The position numbers were made by a program, and so were the translations under genes. A stretch of 40,920 nt of DNA, taken from Rhizobacter sp. Root1221. Its GTDB lineage: Bacteria; Pseudomonadota; Gammaproteobacteria; Burkholderiales; Burkholderiaceae_C. Below, in pieces: positions 17,483-24,805 of this stretch. A model generated the notes under the pieces. That model was not told the DNA's origin and did not search any database. It saw nothing but the letters and a program-made list of their open reading frames with translations. Positions within the stretch are counted from its first letter, which is position 1. The number at the start of each line of letters is the position of its first letter. The stretch spans positions 1-40,920 of the forward strand of contig NZ_LMDI01000039.1 in the NCBI RefSeq assembly GCF_001425785.1, in the 5' to 3' direction.

Positions 17483-18643
17483 TTGATCCATCGCATCCGC
17501 TCTGTCCTCGTGACCTGCGCCTTGGGCGCCACGGTACTGGCCGCTTCCGCACAGGTAAAGATCGGATTCGTCGGCACGTTGTCCGGGCCGGGGGCAGCGC
17601 TCGGGCAGGAACAGTACGACGGCTTCATGCTGGCGGTCGAGCAACGGCAAGGAATGCTCGGCGGCGTCCCCGTGACGGTCATCAAGGAAGACGACCAACA
17701 CAACCCTGACCTCGGGGCGCAGCTGGCGCAGCGCCTGATCGAGAAAGACAAGGTAACCTTCATCACCGGCGTGACCTTCTCCGACGTGATGATGGCCATG
17801 GCCAAGCCGATGGTCAGATCGCGCATTCTGTTCGTCGGCTCGAATGCCGGCCCCGCGCCGATTGCCGGCAAGCAGTGCAACATCAAGTTCGTCTTCACCT
17901 CGTATCAGGACGAGTACCAGGCCCAGATTGTGGGACGGTACGCGGTCGACAAGCGCTACTGGAAGACGCTGTTCCTGGCGCCCGACAGCCCATGGGGCAA
18001 GGACCAGCTGCGGGGCTTCAAGCGCTACTACTCGGGCGAGGTGGTCAGCGAGATCCACGTCCAGCCCCACCAGACCGACTACGCGGCAGCGCTGGCGCAA
18101 ATCCAGCGCGTCGCGCCCGATGCGGTGGTGGCCTTCTTGCCGGGCGACATGGGCGTCAACTTCATCCAGCAGATGAATCGCTCGGGCCTCCTGAACAAGG
18201 TGCCCCTGCTGACGGGGGGCACGGTCGACGGCACGACACTGCCGCTGCTCAAGGATGCCGCGCTCAATGTGCTGGCCGGCGCGGTCTGGGGCCCCGACCT
18301 GCCGAGCCCGACTAGCAAGGCTTTCGTTGAGGCCTTCGAAAAGAAGCACGGGCGGATCCCATCGCAATACGCCGCGCAAAGTTTCGATGCGGCGCTGTTG
18401 ATCGACAGCGCGTTGAAGGAGACCAAGGGCTCTGTCGCCGATTTCGATACCCTGCGCAACGCACTCAACGACGCCCGCTTTCCGTCGGTGCGCAGTGGCT
18501 TCAGGCTTCTGCGCAACGGTTTCCCGATTCAGGACGGGCACGTCTTCGTTGTTGCGAAGGACGCGAAGGGCCGCCCGTCGCTCAAGCGGATCGCCACGCC
18601 GCTGCTGGGGAATCCTGATTGGTACTGGGACGAGTGCCGGTAG
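17483..18643 (+). CDS. Periplasmic substrate-binding protein, branched-chain amino acid (LivJ) type
   Basis: The protein is 386 aa with a signal peptide (about residues 1-23, cleavage near LAASA-Q), so it is periplasmic. The mature part begins VKIGFVGTLSGPGAALGQEQ, the classic opening of Leu/Ile/Val-type (type 1 fold) binding proteins of ABC transporters. FVFTSYQDEYQAQIVGRYAV and VAFLPGDMGVNFIQQMN are further family-like stretches. The start is a TTG at 17483, supported by AAGGA at 17472-17476; no in-frame ATG fits the signal peptide. No permease or ATPase gene is adjacent, so it is an orphan. The ligand may be an amino acid or an aromatic acid and cannot be told from sequence. Confidence 0.88.
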   Translation: MIHRIRSVLVTCALGATVLAASAQVKIGFVGTLSGPGAALGQEQYDGFMLAVEQRQGMLGGVPVTVIKEDDQHNPDLGAQLAQRLIEKDKVTFITGVTFSDVMMAMAKPMVRSRILFVGSNAGPAPIAGKQCNIKFVFTSYQDEYQAQIVGRYAVDKRYWKTLFLAPDSPWGKDQLRGFKRYYSGEVVSEIHVQPHQTDYAAALAQIQRVAPDAVVAFLPGDMGVNFIQQMNRSGLLNKVPLLTGGTVDGTTLPLLKDAALNVLAGAVWGPDLPSPTSKAFVEAFEKKHGRIPSQYAAQSFDAALLIDSALKETKGSVADFDTLRNALNDARFPSVRSGFRLLRNGFPIQDGHVFVVAKDAKGRPSLKRIATPLLGNPDWYWDECR

Positions 18644-18719
18644 GCGACGCTGCGGGCGGGTTCCAGCGAGCAGCTGCGACAATCTCCGCCACCGGTCTTC
18701 TCCGGGATGGAGCCCATGA

Positions 18720-19115
18720 ATGTTGTTGCAAGGAAGCTGCCTGTGCAGGCGTGTCACTTACCAGATTGACGGCCCGTTGACCGACCTGCTCAACTGCCAC
18801 TGCTCGATGTGCCGCAAGCTGCACGCCGCGGCGTTCCGCACGCGCGCCCGGGTGGCCACGAAAGACTGGACCACGCTGTCGGGTGCGGACGAGATCCGGT
18901 TGTACGAATCATCACCCGGCGAACACAAGGCCTTCTGCGGCCACTGCGGGTCGAGCCTCTTCACGAAGTTCGACGCGCATCCGGCCGTGCTGGGTTTCCC
19001 GCTCGGCACGCTCGATACCGATCCTGGTGTCAAGGCCACCCGCCACGTCCACGTGGCCAGCAAGGCGCCGTGGTTCGACATCACCGACGACCTGCCTCAG
19101 TTCGACGAGACCTGA
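18720..19115 (+). CDS. GFA-family zinc-binding protein
   Basis: The protein is 131 aa of the GFA (glutathione-dependent formaldehyde-activating enzyme-like, Mss4-fold) family. It shows the zinc cysteines in order: GSCLCRRVTY (CxC), NCHCSMCRK (CxxC) and FCGHCGSSLF (CxxC). Most such proteins have no proven formaldehyde activity, so a specific reaction should not be assumed. The start is the ATG at 18720 with GGAG at 18709-18712. It converges with the small membrane-peptide gene, with 3 bases between stops, and stands alone otherwise. Confidence 0.9.
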   Translation: MLLQGSCLCRRVTYQIDGPLTDLLNCHCSMCRKLHAAAFRTRARVATKDWTTLSGADEIRLYESSPGEHKAFCGHCGSSLFTKFDAHPAVLGFPLGTLDTDPGVKATRHVHVASKAPWFDITDDLPQFDET

Positions 19116-19118
19116 CGG

Positions 19119-19214
19119 TCAGATGATGCCCGGCGTGGCGACAAGCAGGTAGGCGCTGGCCACCGCGAGGGCCACGGTGGCGGCAACGAGCTGGTTGCGA
19201 TGGAGCAGGTTCAT
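19119..19214 (-). CDS. Putative 31-aa single-helix membrane peptide
   Basis: An ATG at 19214 opens a 31-codon frame beginning MNLLHRNQ and continuing through LVAATVALAVASAYLLVA to TPGII. This is a short basic N-terminus, one transmembrane helix and a tiny tail. It has GGAA about 5 bases before the start. It lies downstream of, and on the same strand as, the histidine kinase gene, and a perfect 17-bp palindrome sits 26 bases upstream of its start. Small one-helix peptides next to sensor kinases can act as kinase modulators (for example MgrB on PhoQ). That role is only a suggestion here. A chance frame is possible, although the alternation of hydrophobic residues and third-position GC looks coding. 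Confidence 0.5.
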   Translation of the reverse strand: MNLLHRNQLVAATVALAVASAYLLVATPGII

Positions 19215-19239
19215 GGCGGTTCCATTCGGTGGGCGTGGG

Positions 19240-19256
19240 CAGGTCGAGTCGACCTG
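19240..19256. promoter_or_regulatory. Perfect 17-bp palindrome upstream of the small peptide gene
   Basis: CAGGTCGAGTCGACCTG is an 8+1+8 perfect inverted repeat between the end of the histidine kinase gene and the small peptide gene. On the minus strand it is preceded by an AT-rich stretch (CTAAAGTAAATA) that could hold a -10 box, so the palindrome would overlap the transcription start like a repressor site. No T-run follows, so a terminator is less likely. Confidence 0.45.
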
Positions 19257-19359
19257 TATTTACTTTAGGCGGGGACCGGCGCGAAAAAAATAGCGCGCGA
19301 CCCAACACCTTGTTGCGGGTGGCGGAACAAAAGCGGGTAGCCACCCATGAGCACCTGGC

Positions 19360-20739
19360 TCACCCGGGCAGGTGGACCCGCGCCACCAGCCCCGGGACGC
19401 CGTCGTCCCGGGCGCGCAACTCCACGCTCAGCCCCTGGCGCAGTGCGGCCGCGCGGGTGATGGCAAGGCCCAGGCCACTGCCACCGGACGGCGCCCCCGG
19501 CATGCGGAAGAAGCGGTCGAAGACCCGCTCGAGCATGTGATGGGGCAGCCCCGGACCGCTGTCCACCACGTCTACCACCGCGCGGCCGTCCGCGGTGTGC
19601 ACCCGGACCTCGATCTCGCCACCTTCGGGGGTGTAGCGCAAGGCGTTGTCGAGGAGGTTGTCGAAGACGCTTCGCAGGTCGCTCACCGAGGCCCGGAACA
19701 CCGGTGCCACCTGCCCGTCGAACCCCACCTCGATGCGGCGCCGGTCGGCGAGTGCCATGCACTGCCCGACGCTCTCGCGCAGCAGGGCCGTGAGGTCGAC
19801 CGGGTCGGTGGGCGGTGGCGTGGCCGGGACGTCCTGGCGCGACAGGCGCAGCAGCTGCTCCACCAGGTGATGGGCCCGGTGCATGCCGGCCTCCAACTGA
19901 GCCAGCTGGTCGCGGGCCTGGCCGTCGGGGACGCACGCCCGGAGGTTCTCCATCTGGAGCGCCACCGCGGTCATCGGGGTGCGCAACTCGTGCGCCGCAT
20001 CCTGCACGAAGCGGCACTGGGCCACGAACGCCCGTTGCAACCGCGCGAGCAGCGTGTTGAACGCACCCACCAGCGGCGCGAGTTCCTCCGGTACCTGTGA
20101 CGCGGGGATCTCGTCGAGGTTGCCGTCGTCCCGGCGCGCGACGTCGTCTGCCACGGTGCGCAACGATCGCGAGGTGCGGGCCACCACCAGCCAGAGCACC
20201 AGCAGCGTCACCGGCACCAGCAAGGCGACGGGCGCCGCCGCGAAAAAAGCCCGCCTCGCCACTTCTTTTTTCGTGAACCGCTCGCTCTGCAGCACCTGGA
20301 CGCGGGGTTGGGAGGCACGGATGCCCGGCGGGGCCGTGAAGACACGCCAGACCTGGTCCTTGTCCTGCTCGTCGGCCACGACGTGGTGACCGGGCGTGGC
20401 CTGCAGCGACACGGCCGCGTCGAAACGGGATGAAGTGATGAGTCGGCCATCCTGCGTCCAGAGTTGCACGATGACGGCTCCGTTTTCGTGCGCGCTGCGC
20501 CAGCTGACCACGGGCAACGGCGCGATGTCCTCGATGCGGCCCGCCGCATGGGAGTACGCGAGCGTTTCCATCAGCTCGTCCATGAATCGATGGATGAGGG
20601 CTTCGTAGCGGAAGCAGCTTGCAACGCCCGACAACAGGGCCATGACCAGGTACAGCGGCACCAGCCAGATCAGCAGCTTGCCGCGCAGCGAGCGGGGCCG
20701 GTACCAGCGCGGTGGCCCGGATTTCACCGGCGCCGTCAT
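19360..20739 (-). CDS. Sensor histidine kinase, QseC-like
   Basis: This is an inner-membrane sensor kinase of 459 aa. Transmembrane helix 1 is at about 22-42 (LLIWLVPLYLVMALLSGVAS) and helix 2 at about 168-188 (AAPVALLVPVTLLVLWLVVA), with a periplasmic sensor domain of about 120 residues between them. A HAMP-like linker follows. The H-box is FVQDAAHELRTPMTAVALQM with the phospho-accepting His250. The ATPase boxes are NLLDNALRYTPEGGEIEV (N), DSGPGLP (G1), FDRFFR (F) and GSGLGLAI (G2). All are intact. Its start overlaps the stop of the response regulator gene by 4 bases, so the two are translationally coupled. The signal is unknown. Confidence 0.93.
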   Translation of the reverse strand: MTAPVKSGPPRWYRPRSLRGKLLIWLVPLYLVMALLSGVASCFRYEALIHRFMDELMETLAYSHAAGRIEDIAPLPVVSWRSAHENGAVIVQLWTQDGRLITSSRFDAAVSLQATPGHHVVADEQDKDQVWRVFTAPPGIRASQPRVQVLQSERFTKKEVARRAFFAAAPVALLVPVTLLVLWLVVARTSRSLRTVADDVARRDDGNLDEIPASQVPEELAPLVGAFNTLLARLQRAFVAQCRFVQDAAHELRTPMTAVALQMENLRACVPDGQARDQLAQLEAGMHRAHHLVEQLLRLSRQDVPATPPPTDPVDLTALLRESVGQCMALADRRRIEVGFDGQVAPVFRASVSDLRSVFDNLLDNALRYTPEGGEIEVRVHTADGRAVVDVVDSGPGLPHHMLERVFDRFFRMPGAPSGGSGLGLAITRAAALRQGLSVELRARDDGVPGLVARVHLPG

Positions 20740-21395
20740 GCCGCGGCCACCCGCCAGCCCAGGCCGCGCACGTTGCGGATGGCGTCCGCCCCGAGCTTGC
20801 GGCGCATGCCGTGGATCAGCACGTCGACCGCGTTGCTGGTGACTTCTTCGCCCCAGCCATAGATGCGCTTCTCCAGCTGCTCGCGCGACAGGATGGCGCC
20901 GGGACGCTCCAGCAGCGCGTGCAGCAGCGCGAACTCCCGGGCCGTCAGCGCATCACGCGCGCCGTCGCGCAGCACCTCTCGCGTGGCCATGTCGAGCTGC
21001 AGCCCCGGTGCGCCGAGCACCGATTGAGCGGCCCCGCTGCGGCGGCGCACCACGGCACGCATGCGGGCCAGCAGTTCGCTGACCTGGAACGGCTTGGGCA
21101 GGTAGTCGTCGGCGCCGATGTCGAGGCCTTGCACACGGTCGTCGAGGGCGTCACGGGCGGTCAGCACCACCACCGGGGTCAGGTCGCCCCGGGCGCGGGC
21201 GCGGCGCAGCACTTCCAGGCCGTCGAGCGTGGGCAGGCCCAGGTCGAGCAGCACGCACGCGTAGCCGCCGTCGGTCATCGCGGCATGGGCCTGGCCACCG
21301 TCGCGCACCCAGTCCACCGACCAGCCGGCGGCGGCCAGCGCATGGCGCAGGCTCTGCCCGATCATGTCGTCGTCTTCCACCAGCAGCGCGCGCAC
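20736..21395 (-). CDS. OmpR/QseB-family response regulator
   Basis: This is a response regulator of 219 aa. The receiver domain (1 to about 120) has the acidic pocket EDDD, the phospho-acceptor Asp51 in VLLDLGLPTLDG, Thr79 in VLTARDA and Lys101 in YLPKPF. The winged-helix DNA-binding domain of the OmpR type follows (LTAREFALLHALLERPGAIL, SNAVDVLIHGMRRKLGADAI, RGLGWRVAA). The start is a GTG at 21395 with GGGAG close before it. It is the first gene of the pair with the kinase. An 11-mer 32 bases upstream of the start (AACGCTACGCT on the minus strand, 21427-21437) resembles one at the mipA promoter and may be its autoregulatory site. Confidence 0.93.
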   Translation of the reverse strand: MRALLVEDDDMIGQSLRHALAAAGWSVDWVRDGGQAHAAMTDGGYACVLLDLGLPTLDGLEVLRRARARGDLTPVVVLTARDALDDRVQGLDIGADDYLPKPFQVSELLARMRAVVRRRSGAAQSVLGAPGLQLDMATREVLRDGARDALTAREFALLHALLERPGAILSREQLEKRIYGWGEEVTSNAVDVLIHGMRRKLGADAIRNVRGLGWRVAAA

Positions 21396-21426
21396 CCCGT
21401 CTCCCGAAAAAACCCCTCAGGCCGCG

Positions 21427-21437
21427 AGCGTAGCGTT
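21427..21437 (-). promoter_or_regulatory. Candidate response-regulator site in front of the two-component operon
   Basis: AACGCTACGCT on the minus strand differs by one base from AACGCTGCGCT at 22513-22523 in the mipA promoter. It is placed 32 bases before the regulator start codon. The second half-site (CTCGC) is degenerate compared with mipA. Weak evidence alone, but the match between two promoters of one locus is suggestive. Confidence 0.35.
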
Positions 21438-21590
21438 CTTTTCTGAGGTGAGCATGAGCGAGAGGGCAGGGCAGGGCAGGGTGCGGTGCATGTGACCAAC
21501 CTCACTTTCGACGCGCTACCTCGTCGCTTGCGGTGATCGCCCGCGGTTCCGCCCGTGTCGGGCACGACGCCGGGATCAGCTAGGGCCAAC

Positions 21591-21757
21591 ATGGGAAATC
21601 CGGTATTCGCCAATGGCATTGCGCGCCCTTCCACGATCTTTGTTTCGTCGCAAAGCAGGCGGACGAACTGTCCGGCCAGCGAGTCGGCAACTCGACCATC
21701 CTCGGGCTCGATGCCGGTGCCTGGTCGAAGTTCCCGACGTCGGTTGGCTGGCCGGCG
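21591..21757 (+). pseudogene. Likely displaced 5' end of the beta-propeller gene (frameshift)
   Basis: The ATG at 21591 reads MGNPVFANGIARPSTIFV and then degenerates into an Arg/Ser/Pro-rich frame. One frame over, from about 21644, the sequence reads FVAKQADELSGQRVGNSTIL and runs without stop into the protein at 21758. Joining the two at the T-rich ATCTTTGTTTCG (about 21636-21647) gives one continuous protein-like N-terminus. The second frame has a TAG at 21581-21583 and no ATG of its own. This suggests a one-base loss, a sequencing error, or less likely programmed slippage. Confidence 0.5.
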
Positions 21758-22480
21758 GTGGCATCGGCCACCATCAAGCCCGCCGGCCAGAACCGCACGC
21801 TCGTCTTCATTGGCGCCGACAAGGACGTGTGGGAAGCCGACACGCAGACGGTCACCGAAACGGTCGGAGAAATCCGCGAGGCGCAGTTCCCGCTGGCGTC
21901 GCTGGCCGCCATCGGCGACGTCATCTTCGCCTGCGGCATGGGGCGCGAGGTGCTGCGGCGCGATGGTCCCGGTGTCTGGCAACCCATCGGGCCGCCACTC
22001 GGCGCGGACGAGACGGGCATCATCGGCTTCGAAGACATGGCCGGCTACTCGACGGACGAGATGTACGCCGTCGGCTGGGGAGGCGAGATCTGGGTGTGCG
22101 AGCAGGGCGCGTGGCGGCGCATCGACAGCCCGGTATCGGCGAACCTGAACGCCGTATGCTGCGCGCCCGACGGATGGGTCTACGTGGTGGGCGATGGCGG
22201 CACCCTGGTGCGCGGCCGGGGCGATGTCTGGGCGGTGTTCGACGCCGGCCGGCAGGAGAGCCTGCAGGATGTCTGCGCGTTCGACGGCAACGTGTTCGTG
22301 GTCAGCGACTTTCGCATCCTGTGCCTCGACGGCGAAACCCTCGTGCCGGACACACGCTTCAAGACCACCGACCGTCCCACCAGTTGCCTGCGGCTGATGC
22401 CCGGCGATGGGGGCGTGGTCTCGATGGGGCCGAAGGACCTCTACCTGTTTCACGGTGGGCAGTGGGCATCACTGATCTGA
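21758..22480 (+). CDS. Beta-propeller-like hypothetical protein, probably missing its true start
   Basis: As an intact frame from a GTG at 21758 the protein has 240 residues. It is made of about five repeats of roughly 40 residues with hydrophobic beta-strand pairs and Gly turns: DVIFACGMGREVLRRDGPGV, MYAVGWGGEIWVCEQGAW, VYVVGDGGTLVRGRGDVW, VFVVSDFRILCLDGETLV and LYLFHGGQWASL. This is the look of a beta-propeller. No catalytic motif and no signal peptide are seen. Protein-like sequence continues upstream in the same frame to about 21644 without a start codon, then appears to switch frame to an ATG at 21591, so the gene may be frameshifted. It lies between the two-component operon and mipA; no functional link is evident. 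Confidence 0.65.
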   Translation: MASATIKPAGQNRTLVFIGADKDVWEADTQTVTETVGEIREAQFPLASLAAIGDVIFACGMGREVLRRDGPGVWQPIGPPLGADETGIIGFEDMAGYSTDEMYAVGWGGEIWVCEQGAWRRIDSPVSANLNAVCCAPDGWVYVVGDGGTLVRGRGDVWAVFDAGRQESLQDVCAFDGNVFVVSDFRILCLDGETLVPDTRFKTTDRPTSCLRLMPGDGGVVSMGPKDLYLFHGGQWASLI

Positions 22481-22510
22481 TCCCGGCCTGGTCAAACGTG
22501 GCGGCGGTTC

Positions 22511-22542
22511 CTAACGCTGCGCTAAGTCAGGGTTTCTACAGT
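22511..22542 (+). promoter_or_regulatory. mipA promoter with 11-bp-spaced direct repeat (OmpR/QseB-type site)
   Basis: CTAAC at 22511-22515 and CTAAG at 22522-22526 form a direct repeat with 11-bp periodicity, the arrangement bound by QseB/PmrA-like regulators. A -10-like TACAGT at 22537-22542 follows 10 bp later. The repeat therefore covers the -35 position, as in activator-dependent promoters. The 11-mer AACGCTGCGCT inside it nearly matches one before the nearby response-regulator gene. Confidence 0.5.
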
Positions 22543-22604
22543 CCTCCCCGGTGGGTTGCGCAACACTGCCGTGCGACCCTTTCATTCTCATGAGGACATT
22601 GACG

Positions 22605-23384
22605 ATGACGCTCACCGCCGTTAAACGGTTCCCCCGTTCCCGCTGGCTCCGGCCGGCCCTCGTGGCTGCCGCCGCCACGCTGTGCCTGCCGGCGGTGCAG
22701 GCGCAGGAAGCGCCCCCGGGGTGGGGCCTTGGCCTGATCACCGGCTTTGGCAAGAAGGCCTACCGCGACTTCGACAACAAGGCGATGGTGTTCCCGCTGA
22801 TCAGCTACGAGAGTTCGTGGTTGAGCCTGATGGGCCCCCGCCTCGACTTCAAGCTGCCCCCGGTGGGCGACCTGTCGTTCCGCGTGCGCTTGCAGTACGC
22901 GGGCGAAGGCTACGAGGCCGACGACTCCCCGTACCTGGCCGGCATGGACAAGCGCAAGGGCAGCGTCTGGCTCGGCGGTGCCGCGATGTGGCGCAACCCC
23001 ATCGCCAACCTGTCGGCCGAACTGCTGGGTGACGTGTCGGACCACAGCAAGGGCGCGATGTTCAAGCTGCAGGCCGATCACCGCTTCCAGTTCGGCGCCA
23101 CTGACATCACGCCGCGCGTGGCCGCCATCGGCCTCAACGGCAAGTACGTCGACTACTACTACGGGGTGAAGGGCAGCGAGGTCCTCGCCGACCGGCCGGC
23201 CTACGGCGGCGAAGGCACCGTGAACCTGGAGGCGGGGCTGCGTGTGGGACATGTGCTCGCCCAGCGGCACATCATGTTCGTGGACATGAGTGTCACGCGC
23301 CTGGGCAGCGGCATCACCGACAGCCCGCTCGTCGATCGTTCCACCGAGGGTGGCGTGCGGTTGGGGTACATGTACCGCTTCTGA
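22605..23384 (+). CDS. MipA/OmpV family outer-membrane protein
   Basis: The protein is about 259 aa with a signal peptide (basic PRSRW, then ALVAAAATLCLPA, cleavage near VQA-Q). The mature part matches MipA/OmpV: GWGLGLITGFGKKAYRDFDN, VFPLISYESSWLSLMGPRLD, alternating amphipathic strands, and a C-terminal GGVRLGYMYRF ending in Phe, the outer-membrane beta-barrel signature. Family members interact with murein-synthesising complexes or act as porin-like proteins under stress. I chose the ATG at 22605 because AGGA at 22593-22596 precedes it by 8 bases; the ATG at 22590 has no such site. It probably belongs to the regulon of the nearby two-component system, since mipA-like genes often neighbour such systems. 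Confidence 0.88.
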   Translation: MTLTAVKRFPRSRWLRPALVAAAATLCLPAVQAQEAPPGWGLGLITGFGKKAYRDFDNKAMVFPLISYESSWLSLMGPRLDFKLPPVGDLSFRVRLQYAGEGYEADDSPYLAGMDKRKGSVWLGGAAMWRNPIANLSAELLGDVSDHSKGAMFKLQADHRFQFGATDITPRVAAIGLNGKYVDYYYGVKGSEVLADRPAYGGEGTVNLEAGLRVGHVLAQRHIMFVDMSVTRLGSGITDSPLVDRSTEGGVRLGYMYRF

Positions 23385-23401
23385 CTCATGCGATAGTCCC
23401 G

Positions 23402-23423
23402 GGTGCGCCAAGGGTGGCGCACC
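23402..23423. other. Hairpin between mipA and the Sel1 gene
   Basis: GGTGCGCC (23402-23409) pairs perfectly with GGCGCACC (23416-23423) around a 6-base loop. No T-run follows, so it is at most a weak terminator or an mRNA-stabilising hairpin. It sits just before the AGGAG of the next gene. Confidence 0.45.
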
Positions 23424-23443
23424 TCCAGGAGACGACCATTCGC

Positions 23444-24799
23444 ATGACGTTCCGGCGCCGTTGGGCCGCCTTGGTGCTGTGGGGCCTGGCCGGCATGGCC
23501 GGGGCCTCGCCGCTCGAAGATGCCTTCAACGGCCCTGACAAACCCCGGTTCTTCGCTGAAGCAGAGGCGGCCGCGGCACGTGGCGACACCGAGGCGCTGT
23601 TCCTTCTGGGCAAGGCCTATCACCTGGGCGTGGGTGTGGAAGCCGACCCGGCACGCGCCCGCGCGTTGTACGGCGAGGCCCGGGCCAAGGGCTCGGCCCG
23701 CGCCAGCCACAACCTCGGCCTGATGGCGCTCGCCGCTGGCCAGCGTGGCGAGGCCATCACCTTGCTCGACGAAGCGCTGGCGCGCGGGCTGCAGATGCCC
23801 ACGCTGCACAACCTCGGACGGGCCCATTCGCCCGAGATCCCGGGCACGCGGTTCTTCCTGCGCGAGCCGGTGGCCGCCGCAGGCCGGGCCGGCGACTACT
23901 ACGCGCGGGCCTTCGCCCAGTCTTCCGACGTGGCCGAAGCGTTCGAGGCATCGCGGCAGTACCTGCAGGCGTGGCAGTTCGCGCGCAACGCGGTGCCGCC
24001 GGAGGACAAGGCCTTCGACCTGCCCGCGCTGCGCCAACGCGCCGCCCAGTGGCTGCAGGTGGGGATGGACCAGGGCCACGCGCCGTCGTGGACCAACCAT
24101 GGCGTGCTGCTGCACGAGGAGGGCGATCGTGACGGCGCGCGTGCGGCGTTCGAACGCGCCGCCGCACAAGGCGTGGCCGTGGCGCACTACCACCTGGCGC
24201 GGATGGACGAGCGCGAGCACCGGGACCGCGCGCTGGTGCACTACGAACAGGCCGCGTTGCTGGGCCTGCCGGACGCGCGGAGCCCGGCCATCCGCCTGCT
24301 GGAGGACCGCCTGCGCTACACGCCGGACATGGCCGAGCTGACGCAGGGCGTGGACCGCATGGCGAAGCTGCGCGCACTGGACGAGGGCGACACCTACGTG
24401 TTGCACCCGCCCGAACATCGGCTGGCCTGGGCCCGCTACCTCGCCGAAGCGCGCACGGCCGCCGCACCGCTGCCGAAGCGCCCATTGCAGCTGCGTGCGT
24501 GCGGGCTCGACCTGGGCGGTGTTTACGGCCGGGCCTTCAACACCGCCTACAACACGCCGTGGACGCTCGTGGCGTACCCGTCACTGGGTGACGTGGAACT
24601 GCTGCCGGTCAAGGGGTTCGTCGACGACCGGGGATGTGCCAAGGCGCAGCTGCCACCCCGTGCCGCCAGACTGCTGGGCGAAGGGGTGGTGCTGGGCCTG
24701 ATGTTCCCGCAGGTGGACCTGCCGCTGCAGGTGGTGCGCTCGGGGGCCGGGCTGCACCTCGTGCTGCTGCCCGTGGGGCACCCGATCCACCCCCGCTGA
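23444..24799 (+). CDS. Secreted Sel1/TPR-like repeat protein
   Basis: The protein is about 451 aa. Residues 1 to about 21 are a signal peptide (MTFRRRWAALVLWGLAGMAG-A), so it is probably periplasmic. The N-terminal half has Sel1/TPR-type helical repeats: EALFLLGKAYHLGVGVEADP, ARASHNLGLMALAAGQRGEA, APSWTNHGVLLHEEGDRDGA and VAVAHYHLARMDEREHRDRA. The last roughly 120 residues look different (LRACGLDLGGVYGRAFNTAY, DVELLPVKGFVDDRGCAKAQ), beta-rich with two Cys that could pair. I chose the ATG at 23444; an AGGAG lies rather far (about 12 bases) upstream. Such proteins are usually scaffolds. No partner can be named. Confidence 0.8.
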   Translation: MTFRRRWAALVLWGLAGMAGASPLEDAFNGPDKPRFFAEAEAAAARGDTEALFLLGKAYHLGVGVEADPARARALYGEARAKGSARASHNLGLMALAAGQRGEAITLLDEALARGLQMPTLHNLGRAHSPEIPGTRFFLREPVAAAGRAGDYYARAFAQSSDVAEAFEASRQYLQAWQFARNAVPPEDKAFDLPALRQRAAQWLQVGMDQGHAPSWTNHGVLLHEEGDRDGARAAFERAAAQGVAVAHYHLARMDEREHRDRALVHYEQAALLGLPDARSPAIRLLEDRLRYTPDMAELTQGVDRMAKLRALDEGDTYVLHPPEHRLAWARYLAEARTAAAPLPKRPLQLRACGLDLGGVYGRAFNTAYNTPWTLVAYPSLGDVELLPVKGFVDDRGCAKAQLPPRAARLLGEGVVLGLMFPQVDLPLQVVRSGAGLHLVLLPVGHPIHPR

Positions 24800-24805
24800 T
24801 TCACC

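Noticed and set aside
21463-21482. Tandem GGGCA repeat (about 3.6 copies) between the two-component operon and the propeller gene
   Set aside because: It is too short and simple to interpret; it could be chance in GC-rich DNA, though phase variation was considered.
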